A stretch of DNA of 64,000 bases, taken from Lingula anatina (Eukaryota > Brachiopoda > Lingulata > Lingulida > Lingulidae). The stretch lies in assembly GCF_001039355.2 (NCBI RefSeq), contig NW_019775070.1:41779-105778 (forward strand), given 5' to 3'. How positions within the stretch are numbered: position 1 is the stretch's first letter; each line of letters opens with the position of its first letter. The notes beneath the pieces are model-generated. The model worked only from the letters and a program-made list of their open reading frames with translations. It did no database searches and was not told the origin of the DNA. Below, piece by piece: positions 1 through 10,433 of the stretch. Position numbers and translations under genes: made by a program.

Positions 1-680
1 AGAATGTTAAGCTATAATACAAAGTACATGAACATCTTCTAATCAAATTTAACCAATTTTTAACAATTTAAACAATAATAAACAACTATAGCTTCACATA
101 AGCATTTAAGGACTTTTATACATACTTTAGCTTTGCATAGACATACACACATATTTAAAAATAAAAATCTTACTGCCTTACATCTTTCACTTAAATCAGT
201 CAATAGATAGTACACATTTCACAACATAAAAACTGGTGCATGCATTTTAAAAAAATTGGATGCAAATAAAGGAAAGTGCCACATATAAAAATTAACAGAA
301 AATTTCATGAAAATCAATCTTAGGACAATTTAGTAGCCTTATTGAAAAAAATCCAGTGAAGTTGGTAGTATGTTTGGCCAGATTATAAACATTACGTACG
401 ACACGAAACCGCACTTCATTGACAATGTAGCTTTGCAACCTGGCGGTATGGTTGTGTAATTTGAAATGTGAAGCAGACAGGAACATAATTAGAAAAATGT
501 CGGAAACCCGAACAAATGATTCGACAGTAATTATCTTAAGCGGGACACAAAGAGGTTTTTGCCTGTCTCTTCGCCAAATTTGCTTTAAGTACATATAATC
601 TTTATCCGTGTATTATATGTGTAATTGTCGAAGAATGAAGAACCTTTTACGTCGCACGACAAAAACTTCTCCCAATCCAG
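1..680. other. AT-rich sequence upstream of the first recognised ABC exon
   Basis: No exon could be supported here. The Walker A exon expected just before the ABC transporter exon at 681 was not found, so this stretch is probably intron of that gene or flanking DNA. Open frames on the minus strand (292-594) have no recognisable domain. Confidence 0.4.
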
Positions 681-2212
681 GTCCGCCTCCATGTTGGCTA
701 CTGCCCCAAATCGTGCTCTCTGATTGGTGAACTGACGTGTCGAGAGATGCTGTGCCTGATTGGTCGGTTGCGAGGAGTCACAGAAACTGATCTGGAGCAT
801 GTGATTGATGACGTCATAGAATGTTGCCTTCTCACCAGTCAGGCCAGTGACGTCATAGATAGTTGCAGGTGGGTTGTATGGTGTGCAAATGTTTTAGGAC
901 AAGTAAAAGGGCCGTTTCATATTGGGAATTATAAACGTACAAGTATGACGTCATCTAAAATGCTTTTACGCGTAAGAATGATATACATGTACTAGTCAAA
1001 TGAATATTAGTAATTTGCGTTCCTTGAAGTCATTATTGAAACAAGCTGTTTCCTTAACCACCGATCTTCGCCCCGCTGGTTTTAGACTCTTTCCCATTAG
1101 AGAGGAAGACGTCAAGTGACAAATTTTGCTCGATTTTCTTTTTAATATTGCCCTGTTTATGAACATTTCCACTTGTACTGAGAACTGTATTTTCCAGTTA
1201 TATACTTCAATTATGATGCCTACAAAACATGGTGCAAAATCGTAAAATAATATATTTGTATTTATAATTAGCGGTCGAGTTGAAGAGTGTGTACACCATA
1301 CGTATTCTTGGCCTTACCAGGTCGTCGTTTACGGAGACGGAATTTTCAATGCACTTTTTTTCCCTATTTTTTCTGACAGTGCTGGGACAAAGCGAAAATT
1401 AAGCACAGCAATCGCGTTGATTGGAAAACCAACCATTATATTTCTGGATGAGCCGACAACAAGTGTTGATCCATTGTGCAGGAGAAAGATATGGTCAGTT
1501 CTGCAAGAAATACGTCGACAAGGTACAACGCTGGTGCTGACCACCAGCAGGTTTGTGGATTCTCCCTTGCCCCCGATTTAGACCATTCAAGTCTTGTATA
1601 CAGCTTTTAGTGACACGATAATCCCAGAGCAAAATGAGATTTGACTTTCATCATAAATCATAACTTTCTATGAGCTTTTCAACCAAGTTTCTGATAACCA
1701 CTGGTACTACAAATGAGATAGCCAGTGCCCAGAAAGTAAAACGTTAGTGTTTTTATTTGTTTATTTTAAAATACATGTTTTTATATTTTAGCACTGAAGA
1801 AAGTGAAATGCAGTGCACTCGAGTGCCAATAATGATAGACCAGCGCTTTGTCACTATGGGCAGTCCACAGTCGCTTAAAAATGTGTACGGGGACGGCGTT
1901 AACATTGAAATACGTCTGACAGATGAAGAGGAGATTGATACCGAGGATCTTATTTCTTTCATAACTTCGCGACTGCCTGGTGGACACGTGACCAAAGAAA
2001 ACAACTTTATTATAAATTTTAAAGTCTTAAACGAACATATCCGTTGGGGCCAACTCTTTCAAACACTTGAGGAGGCTAGGACCCGCTTTACGATGGTAGA
2101 TTATAGCATCCAGCAGTGTACTTTGGAGGCCGCTTTTCTCCATTTGTCGCGTTCCTTTGTTGCACCTACAAGCGTTGACCACAGCGAAGGAACACGTAGC
2201 TTTGTGTTATAA
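681..2212 (+). CDS. ABCA-type ABC transporter, C-terminal part of second nucleotide-binding domain (partial)
   Basis: Three exons are visible: 681-868, 1380-1550 and 1792-2212 (TAA stop). Exon junction phases agree (2, then 2) and all four splice sites are GT/AG. The translation follows the ABCA second ATPase domain in order: a GYCP Q-loop region, an ELTxRE...RLRGV helix, the signature region SAGTKRKLSTAIALIG, Walker B TIIFLDEPT, and the C-terminal CTRVPIMIDQRF and MVDYSIQQCTLEAAF segments. ABCA proteins are full-length lipid transporters in membranes. The 5' end, including Walker A and all membrane segments, is not in the window. Several catalytic positions differ from the family: Q-loop Gln is Lys, the D-loop TTGMDP is TTSVDP, and the switch His is Ser. 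It may be a degenerate-site transporter or an early pseudogene. Family assignment is firm; the subfamily member is not. Confidence 0.85.
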
Positions 2213-3025
2213 AGTGTTTTTATGGCAGACATATAAGAGCGTCTGCATTAGAACATTCTCTAACCAGTTACCTTTGGGTATTATATTAAAAAAATGTAAG
2301 TTCCGCGTTTTGTTTTCATTAAAAGGAGCACACCTGTCAGGAGAATAGAGCCTATTTAAATATAACTATATACATGTATCTACATTCCTCTGTACTCGCA
2401 CTTTAATTTGTACCATGGAAATACAGATAGGATCAATGTCAAAATGAATAAAGGAATCTAGACAGAAACGCGGGGTAAGTTGGAAATGAGAAACGCGCAA
2501 AAATAAATTCAGAACACCTGGTCGGGTCAGAAAGGTTTTGAAGTATCAAGGTGAAGAGTCAAAGATACTAGAATCTGTAACTACCCTGCGAAATAAAAAT
2601 ATCAAAAATTAAATATAAACTAAAAGTGAAACAACAAACTCGTCACTATTAAAAATCTATTAAAATTGTTTTTTATGAAATAAATTTCCTTTATGATAGA
2701 ATAAGCTCATCCATTTTTGCTTTTCCGTTTATTGATATGAACTTAAGTCTTCTGGAATGCAATTGCGCAACTTTGAGAAACGCAAACACGCTAAGCGTTT
2801 GTGCACACTGTAAAGGTTAATTCTCTCTCTCATCTGCGAAACGAACCGATTCACAAACGCATGCCACAAGTCTGAAAATATACTTAAGTTGCGTTTTTTG
2901 TCGGCATTTTGTAAACAGCCCGTCACTTTTTAACAAGCCAAAAAGTACTTTACTCAGGAAAGTGCAAAAAGAGATGAGGCTTTTAAAAAGACACGTGCGC
3001 GTTTCCATTTCTTGTTCGGGAACGT
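2213..3025. other. Intergenic region with the presumed 3' UTR of the ABC gene
   Basis: No coding exon was recognised. AATAAA-type signals occur around 2502 and 2680 on the plus strand and could end the ABC transcript. The region near 3010-3040 carries a TTCGGGAA element and a TTTTATACATAG box that may belong to the promoter of the next gene. Confidence 0.35.
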
Positions 3026-3039
3026 TTTATACATAGCCT

Positions 3040-3123
3040 GACCCTTTCCTGATTCGAAGCTTTAAAGGATAGGAGTTCTCGAAGTAGTCAGAGACGCAGC
3101 TATCTAGGCACTGAAAGACAAAG
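3040..3123 (+). other. Likely non-coding first exon of the ankyrin gene
   Basis: A strong donor AAAG|GTAAGT ends this segment at 3123. A matching acceptor TTTTAAG lies at 3806-3808, eight bases before the ATG at 3817. A TATA-like TTTTATACA lies near 3026. A TTCTCGAA and the TTCGGGAA near 3014 resemble half of a heat-shock element. The 5' boundary is a guess; only the splice donor and the TATA-like box were seen. Confidence 0.4.
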
Positions 3124-3816
3124 GTAAGTAGAAACATAATCCCATGTTAAAACATAGACGCAAGTTTCAAAATACGCTTATAAACGTATGATATTTTGGT
3201 TCACAAGAGCTTAACTTGGATACATAATCGTTAATCTCATTTGACGCATGATAAATCACAAATAGTCCACTTTATTTAAAATGAGAATATAGGGCCTGCT
3301 TTTAGTATAGCAATGTTCACCCAATGTTGAGACGGGTACTTTCCTTATTTAGTTGTTGCAAAAGCAGATTCATCCCATGTTGAAATTGGCCGTTTTTTTC
3401 TTTTCCTAAGTCGAGACAAACTTTTTTCGCTCAAGATACATCGTATAACTGGGTAATGCGTGTGCACATGTTTCTGAAATCTTTCAGTCTTAACTTAGAC
3501 CTTGTCACTCTGGACCGATATTTCACCATAGAACGTAAAGCTATAAATTGTTCTTAGCTTACTGTCCAGACTTGTGATGTCGTTCTTGTTATAAAACAAA
3601 AGCTTGGACAACAACTGATTTACCTTGGATCGAAGAAGACTAGAAGTTAAGACAAATTTTCGGGCTTGTATTTTCGGTTAGCATTTTCTTTTTTCTCGTA
3701 TAATTAATTATAATTACAATTACAGTAGTGATAATGATAATGATAAAAATAATAAAGCGCGACGTGCAGTAACTATATATCACATTCATAAAAGGATATC
3801 ATTTTAAGGAAACAGC

Positions 3817-4806
3817 ATGGGTGCGGATGCTTCAAAGGGCTATGAGGTGTACGACGAACGTTCACCACAGGAGAAAAAAGAGGAGAAAGCGCCGCCCCAT
3901 CTTCTAAAAAGTCAGATGAAGCTCGCAGCGTTACTGGAACAGAAGAATTTATGGGCGATGAAGGAGCTTGCTTTAGACATCGGCCAAAATGATATGCACG
4001 CCTTGGTAAACAGTCCGTACAACGATACCACGTTTTGTCACCTGGCGGTGAAGACGGGCTCTGTGAACATTCTTGCCTTCTTGGTGAATGTTTGTGGTGC
4101 TAACGTGTGCTGTACGGGTACTGTGTTCGTGAAAAATGAACGGGGTGGAATCGTCGCCGTGGAAAACGCGACACCATTATGGCTGGCGTGCCAAATGGGG
4201 AACGTAAGCCTGGTCAAAGCTCTGGTGTGGTTGGGGGCCGGCAAGACAAGCCACGTGAAGACAACTGTTGGTTCTTCGGCGTTTCAAATGGCGTGCTATG
4301 CTGGGAGTCTGGATATTGTTCAGTTTTTATTGGAGAACACAACGCCTGTTGTGGACTACAACTGTCTTCTGGCTGCTCTCGCTTGGAACGATAAAAACCA
4401 TTTCGAGGTCGCTAGATACCTGATCAAAGAAAAATGGTACAGTGATGTCAATGAAAAGGACGCAGATGGCATGACACTCCTCGCATGGTGCGCGCGCAGC
4501 GGAAACGTGAACGGCGTTCGTCTGCTTATCAAGTATGACGCCAAATTCACGACCGACCACAAGGGTGCCACGCCCCTCATGATCGCCGCGGCTCATGGTC
4601 ACTTGACAACAGTTAAAGCTTTGTTGGAATATGGGGATAAAGCGAATGCTAAGGACAACGACGGACACGACGCCGTCTACTGGGCAAGCAGGAATGGTCA
4701 TACGGACATAGCCAAACTTTTGTTGGACGCTAGATTTCGCAAACATTGCGGCAGATCCAAAGGACGTCCAAGACCGGCGTCTATTTTTATGGAAATTGAT
4801 GACTGA
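3817..4806 (+). CDS. FEM-1-like ankyrin-repeat protein with N-myristoylation signal
   Basis: A single uninterrupted 329-residue frame starts at ATG 3817, in the context ACAGCATGGG. It opens with MGADASK, a textbook N-myristoylation signal (Gly2, Ser6, Lys7), so the protein is probably membrane-tethered. About six or seven ankyrin repeats follow, roughly residues 65-310, with clear units such as ATPLWLACQMGNVSLVKALV and ATPLMIAAAHGHLTTVKALL. A TGTV segment before an ATPLW repeat and an ACYAGSLDIVQFLLEN unit resemble the FEM-1 ankyrin domain, a substrate receptor for CUL2 ubiquitin ligases. No FEM-1 C-terminal region or VHL box is recognised, so ligase function is unproven. The coding part is intron-free, unlike its neighbours, which could reflect retrocopying. 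An AATAAA at 5043-5048 may end the transcript. Confidence 0.85.
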   Translation: MGADASKGYEVYDERSPQEKKEEKAPPHLLKSQMKLAALLEQKNLWAMKELALDIGQNDMHALVNSPYNDTTFCHLAVKTGSVNILAFLVNVCGANVCCTGTVFVKNERGGIVAVENATPLWLACQMGNVSLVKALVWLGAGKTSHVKTTVGSSAFQMACYAGSLDIVQFLLENTTPVVDYNCLLAALAWNDKNHFEVARYLIKEKWYSDVNEKDADGMTLLAWCARSGNVNGVRLLIKYDAKFTTDHKGATPLMIAAAHGHLTTVKALLEYGDKANAKDNDGHDAVYWASRNGHTDIAKLLLDARFRKHCGRSKGRPRPASIFMEIDD

Positions 4807-5010
4807 CTGGGTATTTTTTATGCAAAGGGACTTGGTTGGTCGCGACTTCAGTTGTAATAGATAGCAGAGTTGAAGTTCTTATAAATCATAAAGATTCTAT
4901 CATATCAAACGCTGTACTGTTTTTAAGCCGAAAGCACAAAATTACAGAATGGTATGCAAAAAGGGTAGGCCTATCTTTAATCAAACGGCGGTTTAGATTT
5001 TGAAAGAAAC

Positions 5011-6737
5011 TATAATGTAAATTACGTTGAAATCTCTTAAGAAATAAAATTGCTAGTTTCTTCTGCTAAGGTACCTCTGAATGTAATAGAGTTTTAGGGT
5101 ACTATTGTACAAATATCGAAATATCAAATGTCTGGTACTGTTGCCAAATATCTCAGCTCAGACATGCAGTATGCAAAATGTGAGCTTTACAGAAGCGCTG
5201 AACCAGATTTTACAAAATGAATAGCAGTTTGTGAGAAAACAGATGGATGCTATTTAAAATTAGCAATCAATCTTGTTAAAAACAATTTTACAATCTGGTT
5301 AGGTACGACGAAAATGCGAATTTTTTCATGCCTTTACAGCGTACGACTTCGTGAACTATAACTTATTTCATTAAGCACACATCTGGAAATCTTATCAACA
5401 TTTATCACTTTTAAATTAATTACTTTGGCAAAAGTACAAAAACACCCCTTTAATCGACAATATTTCGCTTGCGGAGGAAAAGTGTATGACCTGAGAGGTC
5501 TAGATCTACATACCTCCTTTGAACACCGAGAGCTCAAACGGTAAATCAAAACACTGACGTTTCGGCTATTTTACTTATCATACGTCATACGGTACGTTAA
5601 TTGGATTACTGTAATTTTATATGAAGGCATAGTACATAAACTCTCACGAAAACTCTCAATGACGTACGCGAGTCTGCTTCGGGTTTCGTTAGTACAACAC
5701 GGCAGGCCGTGTAACAGTCTTCTCACCATTCGAACCACTCAGGTCAGGGTTTACGTGATGTTAGTGGATCAAAATCTAGGACGGGGCTTACCTGCACGAG
5801 TCAAGGGGAACCGCACCCTGTTTCACTGAGGACTTTCTGGTACATTACACTGCCCGTAGTAACATGTATCCCTAGTTTTTGGGGTAACTGGAAACATACC
5901 TCTCTTTGTCATCAAACAGAAAATAAAGCAAAAGAGAAAACAACCTTTTTCCCAGTAATTGTAGAGTAAATTATATTTATTAATGAATTTTGCTCTTCTA
6001 AGCATTAAAAATGTTGACTGGATACGAAACTCCAGGTAAATCTCAGCCATTTGTTAACATACCATGACTTGTCTAAAAAGTGAGTATTTCAATGAAAGGA
6101 CGGATTATCAACAATACAGCAGTAAATAACATAGTCACCTCTTCAGATATGCAAATGTGGTAACTTCTTCATTTACCTTCGTGGCCATGTTAAAATTCTA
6201 AATGATATAATATCACGTAGGACAACAAGCTAATTCCATAAAGGAGCATTTTGATTAGAAGTGAAATTGCATTTACAAGACTAGAGTGAATTGTTCTCAA
6301 TGGGTATACAGTATGTATTGCTTATGATGAGGATATCTTTGGTTTGTTGTTAAGCTAGTGCATTGTTAAATAACTAACGGTACCGGACTAGTTTATAAGC
6401 CAAATGACCAAAGTACTACCATTGCTTATGTGTGAAATGTTAATCCTACTATAAAGAGAGACACTTAAGTACAGCCATAAAACAAACCTCAAACTATACA
6501 GACATATTCCTTCATGTAAAGAGTGCATCTATGAAAATATCTGCATTTTGTATAACTTTGAACACTATAAATAAAAGAAATGAGCCTTGCAATAATATGT
6601 ACTATATCACAGATGAGGAGATAGCAATGTTCAGTTTCATACAAGAAAAAAAAAGCAGAACATCTAATATTTGAAGTTTGCTCCAAGTCAAGTCAACCTC
6701 TTAGTTAGGTCAACTAATAAAGTGAGCGCAGGAACAT
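5011..6737. repeat. First copy of a 1.73 kb direct duplication ending at an N
   Basis: The sequence from TATAATGTAAATTACG at 5011 to GCGCAGGAACAT at 6737 recurs almost unchanged at 6739-8464. I see only a handful of differences, for example one extra T near 5275, A/C near 6476 and T/C near 6630. The copy carries the putative polyadenylation signal of the ankyrin gene. No gene was recognised inside it. Confidence 0.9.
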
Positions 6738-6738
6738 N
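6738..6738. other. Ambiguous base at duplicate junction
   Basis: The single N lies exactly where one copy of the duplication ends and the other begins. This is what an assembler or gap-joining step leaves when two overlapping contigs are not merged. Confidence 0.85.
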
Positions 6739-8464
6739 TATAATGTAAATTACGTTGAAATCTCTTAAGAAATAAAATTGCTAGTTTCTTCTGCTAAGGT
6801 ACCTCTGAATGTAATAGAGTTTTAGGGTACTATTGTACAAATATCGAAATATCAAATGTCTGGTACTGTTGCCAAATATCTCAGCTCAGACATGCAGTAT
6901 GCAAAATGTGAGCTTTACAGAAGCGCTGAACCAGATTTTACAAAATGAATAGCAGTTTGTGAGAAAACAGATGGATGCTATTTAAAATTAGCAATCAATC
7001 TTGTAAAAACAATTTTACAATCTGGTTAGGTACGACGAAAATGCGAATTTTTTCATGCCTTTACAGCGTACGACTTCGTGAACTATAACTTATTTCATTA
7101 AGCACACATCTGGAAATCTTATCAACATTTATCACTTTTAAATTAATTACTTTGGCAAAAGTACAAAAACACCCCTTTAATCGACAATATTTCGCTTGCG
7201 GAGGAAAAGTGTATGACCTGAGAGGTCTAGATCTACATACCTCCTTTGAACACCGAGAGCTCAAACGGTAAATCAAAACACTGACGTTTCGGCTATTTTA
7301 CTTATCATACGTCATACGGTACGTTAATTGGATTACTGTAATTTTATATGAAGGCATAGTACATAAACTCTCACGAAAACTCTCAATGACGTACGCGAGT
7401 CTGCTTCGGGTTTCGTTAGTACAACACGGCAGGCCGTGTAACAGTCTTCTCACCATTCGAACCACTCAGGTCAGGGTTTACGTGATGTTAGTGGATCAAA
7501 ATCTAGGACGGGGCTTACCTGCACGAGTCAAGGGGAACCGCACCCTGTTTCACTGAGGACTTTCTGGTACATTACACTGCCCGTAGTAACATGTATCCCT
7601 AGTTTTTGGGGTAACTGGAAACATACCTCTCTTTGTCATCAAACAGAAAATAAAGCAAAAGAGAAAACAACCTTTTTCCCAGTAATTGTAGAGTAAATTA
7701 TATTTATTAATGAATTTTGCTCTTCTAAGCATTAAAAATGTTGACTGGATACGAAACTCCAGGTAAATCTCAGCCATTTGTTAACATACCATGACTTGTC
7801 TAAAAAGTGAGTATTTCAATGAAAGGACGGATTATCAACAATACAGCAGTAAATAACATAGTCACCTCTTCAGATATGCAAATGTGGTAACTTCTTCATT
7901 TACCTTCGTGGCCATGTTAAAATTCTAAATGATATAATATCACGTAGGACAACAAGCTAATTCCATAAAGGAGCATTTTGATTAGAAGTGAAATTGCATT
8001 TACAAGACTAGAGTGAATTGTTCTCAATGGGTATACAGTATGTATTGCTTATGATGAGGATATCTTTGGTTTGTTGTTAAGCTAGTGCATTGTTAAATAA
8101 CTAACGGTACCGGACTAGTTTATAAGCCAAATGACCAAAGTACTACCATTGCTTATGTGTGAAATGTTAATCCTACTATAAAGAGAGACACTTACGTACA
8201 GCCATAAAACAAACCTCAAACTATACAGACATATTCCTTCATGTAAAGAGTGCATCTATGAAAATATCTGCATTTTGTATAACTTTGAACACTATAAATA
8301 AAAGAAATGAGCCTTGCAATAATATGTACTATATCACAGATGAGGAGATAGCAACGTTCAGTTTCATACAAGAAAAAAAAAGCAGAACATCTAATATTTG
8401 AAGTTTGCTCCCAGTCAAGTCAACCTCTTAGTTAGGTCAACTAATAAAGTGAGCGCAGGAACAT
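6739..8464. repeat. Second copy of the 1.73 kb direct duplication
   Basis: It is near identical to 5011-6737 and one base shorter. After 8464 the sequence continues uniquely into the 3' flank of the ANKRD26-like gene. It is probably the same locus from the other haplotype. Confidence 0.9.
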
Positions 8465-8663
8465 GAAAATTTGTAATGTGAAGAATGAAATTTAAATTTC
8501 TTCATATCAACTATGAATCAATTAAATATGAACAATATAATTGTTGATATCAGCATGCAGTTAGCACTTGATAATATGGAGGGATCTTCTCACAACCAAA
8601 ACGTGTATAAAATTTGTATATCCAGTGCCCCATGCACTTTCTTTAACATATGGCGACATGGCC

Positions 8664-8669
8664 TTTAAT
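8664..8669 (-). promoter_or_regulatory. Candidate polyadenylation signal of the ANKRD26-like gene
   Basis: The plus-strand TTTAAT reads ATTAAA on the minus strand, the commonest variant of the polyadenylation hexamer. It lies about 410 bp beyond the stop codon at 9078. No AATAAA on the minus strand was found between 8464 and 9078. Confidence 0.35.
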
Positions 8670-8894
8670 GACACTTCTACATTTCTATACTTAAAATGGG
8701 AACATTCTTGTAAAATTGGTCACAAAAAAATGGCAATATGTAAGAACCTTTTACATATGAAATCATAAATATATTTAAAAAACAATAACAACAGAATAAT
8801 TGTGCTATGAAGTACTTCTGATACAAGATTAAAAACTGCAGTGAATACTGTTCAAAATATCAACATTATGAGTTATTCTGTGTTGATACATGCG

Positions 8895-8945
8895 TGACCT
8901 TAAATTGGTCTTAAAGTTGACCTTGTGTTGACCTTCCATTGACCT
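8895..8945 (-). promoter_or_regulatory. Cluster of AGGTCA half-sites with 11-bp spacing
   Basis: TGACCT occurs at 8895, 8918, 8929 and 8940 on the plus strand. The last three start exactly 11 bp apart, which makes two DR5-type nuclear receptor arrangements read on the minus strand. The cluster lies in the presumed 3' UTR of the ANKRD26-like gene. Receptor binding is inference; it may equally be a short tandem repeat. Confidence 0.35.
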
Positions 8946-9077
8946 TGTATAAGTATTGTATTGACAAAATAAAAATTTTTCAATTTGCCAAAACTCAAAA
9001 TTCAAGAGAAGAAAGACTAGAGTCAAAATTATGCTGCCAGGTAAAAACCAAGACCTGAATTCTGTGAAAAAATGCTA

Positions 9078-10271
9078 TCATACGAAATAGTTTCTTCTGA
9101 GTGTGGCCATGTAATCGCTGGTGGACTTGCCAAAAGAGGAGTTGATCATGCTGTCATCTGGTGGCAGGACGGGGCTGGAGCTGGCACCAGCTGAAATAGG
9201 AAGGTTTATTTATGAAAAAATAATAGTAAAACTGGAGTGGATTCTGGCACAGAAAAACTGGTCATAAGTTAATGACACGGACCATCACCAAGTTGTCAGA
9301 AACATTTGGTAGACATTTTTTTTTTTAATATCTATGCAAAAAGGCACTGTGAGCTTTAATTTTTTGTGCATTTGGTGCACATTTACACAGAACAAACAAA
9401 CTCCTTAAATTCTATTGTTCTACATGTGGACACCAAGTTTCAAAACAAACATAAAAAAGCTTTTACTTAGTAATTTCAAATTGATTTACAGTCACACCAT
9501 CACAGATACTGCAGAACCCAGTGTGCTTACCAGACTCCAAATGTTTGGCAATGCTTTTGTCCAGTTGGTTTTTGATCTTGTAACTGAGAGAGTCATTGAC
9601 CCCGTGTACAGGGGTTGTCTTCACACCACCCAGGGGGGAGACCCACTGGTTGTCCTTGCGTGCCAAGGGGGGACTGGCACCCAGCAGCAAGGTCTTCTGA
9701 CGCTCAAGACTGAAATTTAGTGAAGTGTAATATATGATTAAATATAGCACATAAGAAAAAAGCATAATGCATAGGAGAAAATAAGCAATTTGAAACTTTT
9801 ACTGAGAAAATGCCAAAGCAAAGTTCTTCTGTATTATTTATAGTAAAGCAACTGTCTCTGGTCATATTTATGTTTCAGTAAATCTTTATCACAGCACACT
9901 GAAACAATCTACCTAGCATTATATCTAAGATTTTTTTTGCAAAAAATAACCATGGCTTGTGTTTTTGCTCATATATATCCATGTTCATCTTCATCTTTCA
10001 TCACATTAAATCAAGAAAACAAAAGAGGGAGACTAAGCTGCAATTTATGTTGCTGTGTGAACAAGCACTCATGCAGATGCAGGCAAACTTACGAAAGCTG
10101 CGCCTTGGTATTAGCAGCAGTATCCGTGGCTTTCTGCAACCTGGTGGCCACTCTCTCTCGAAGCCGTACTTCATTTTCATACAACTCCTTATACTTCTGC
10201 AGCTCCAAGTCCTTGGTCTCCTTCTGGGCCATGGTCTGGTGGTAGCCTGCCCGCAGCTTGGACAACTCATC
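9078..10271 (-). CDS. ANKRD26: ANKRD26-like gene, last three exons (C-terminal domain)
   Basis: Exons are 10093-10271, 9531-9709 and 9078-9190, with phases 2 and 1 at the two junctions. The first encodes the end of the coiled coil (KYKELYENEVRLRERVA), closely resembling the KYKELYxEEVKxRE block of the ANKRD26/POTE/CCDC144 family. The second is a Pro/Ser-containing stretch ending in a short amphipathic helix (NQLDKSIAKHLE). The third ends in YMATLRRNYFV and a TGA. The conserved terminal motif fixes the stop codon. Confidence 0.9.
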
Positions 10272-10399
10272 CTTCAAATAGAAAAAGATGATTTTTTTTT
10301 CATTTTATAAATACTTTATTCACTTTTTGTCTGTTTTCTATGGGAGGTTCCTTATTACGTGAAACATATATTACAAAGAATATTATTCTCACGATTTTC

Positions 10400-10433
<34 letters not shown>

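Noticed and set aside
5690-5780. Possible tRNA (a GGTTCGAATG-like T-loop on the minus strand)
   Set aside because: No D-loop or acceptor stem could be built around it.
5334-7276. Repeated 71- and 75-residue minus-strand open frames at 5334/7061 and 5823/7550
   Set aside because: They are identical only because the region is duplicated around the N; no domain or initiation context supports them.
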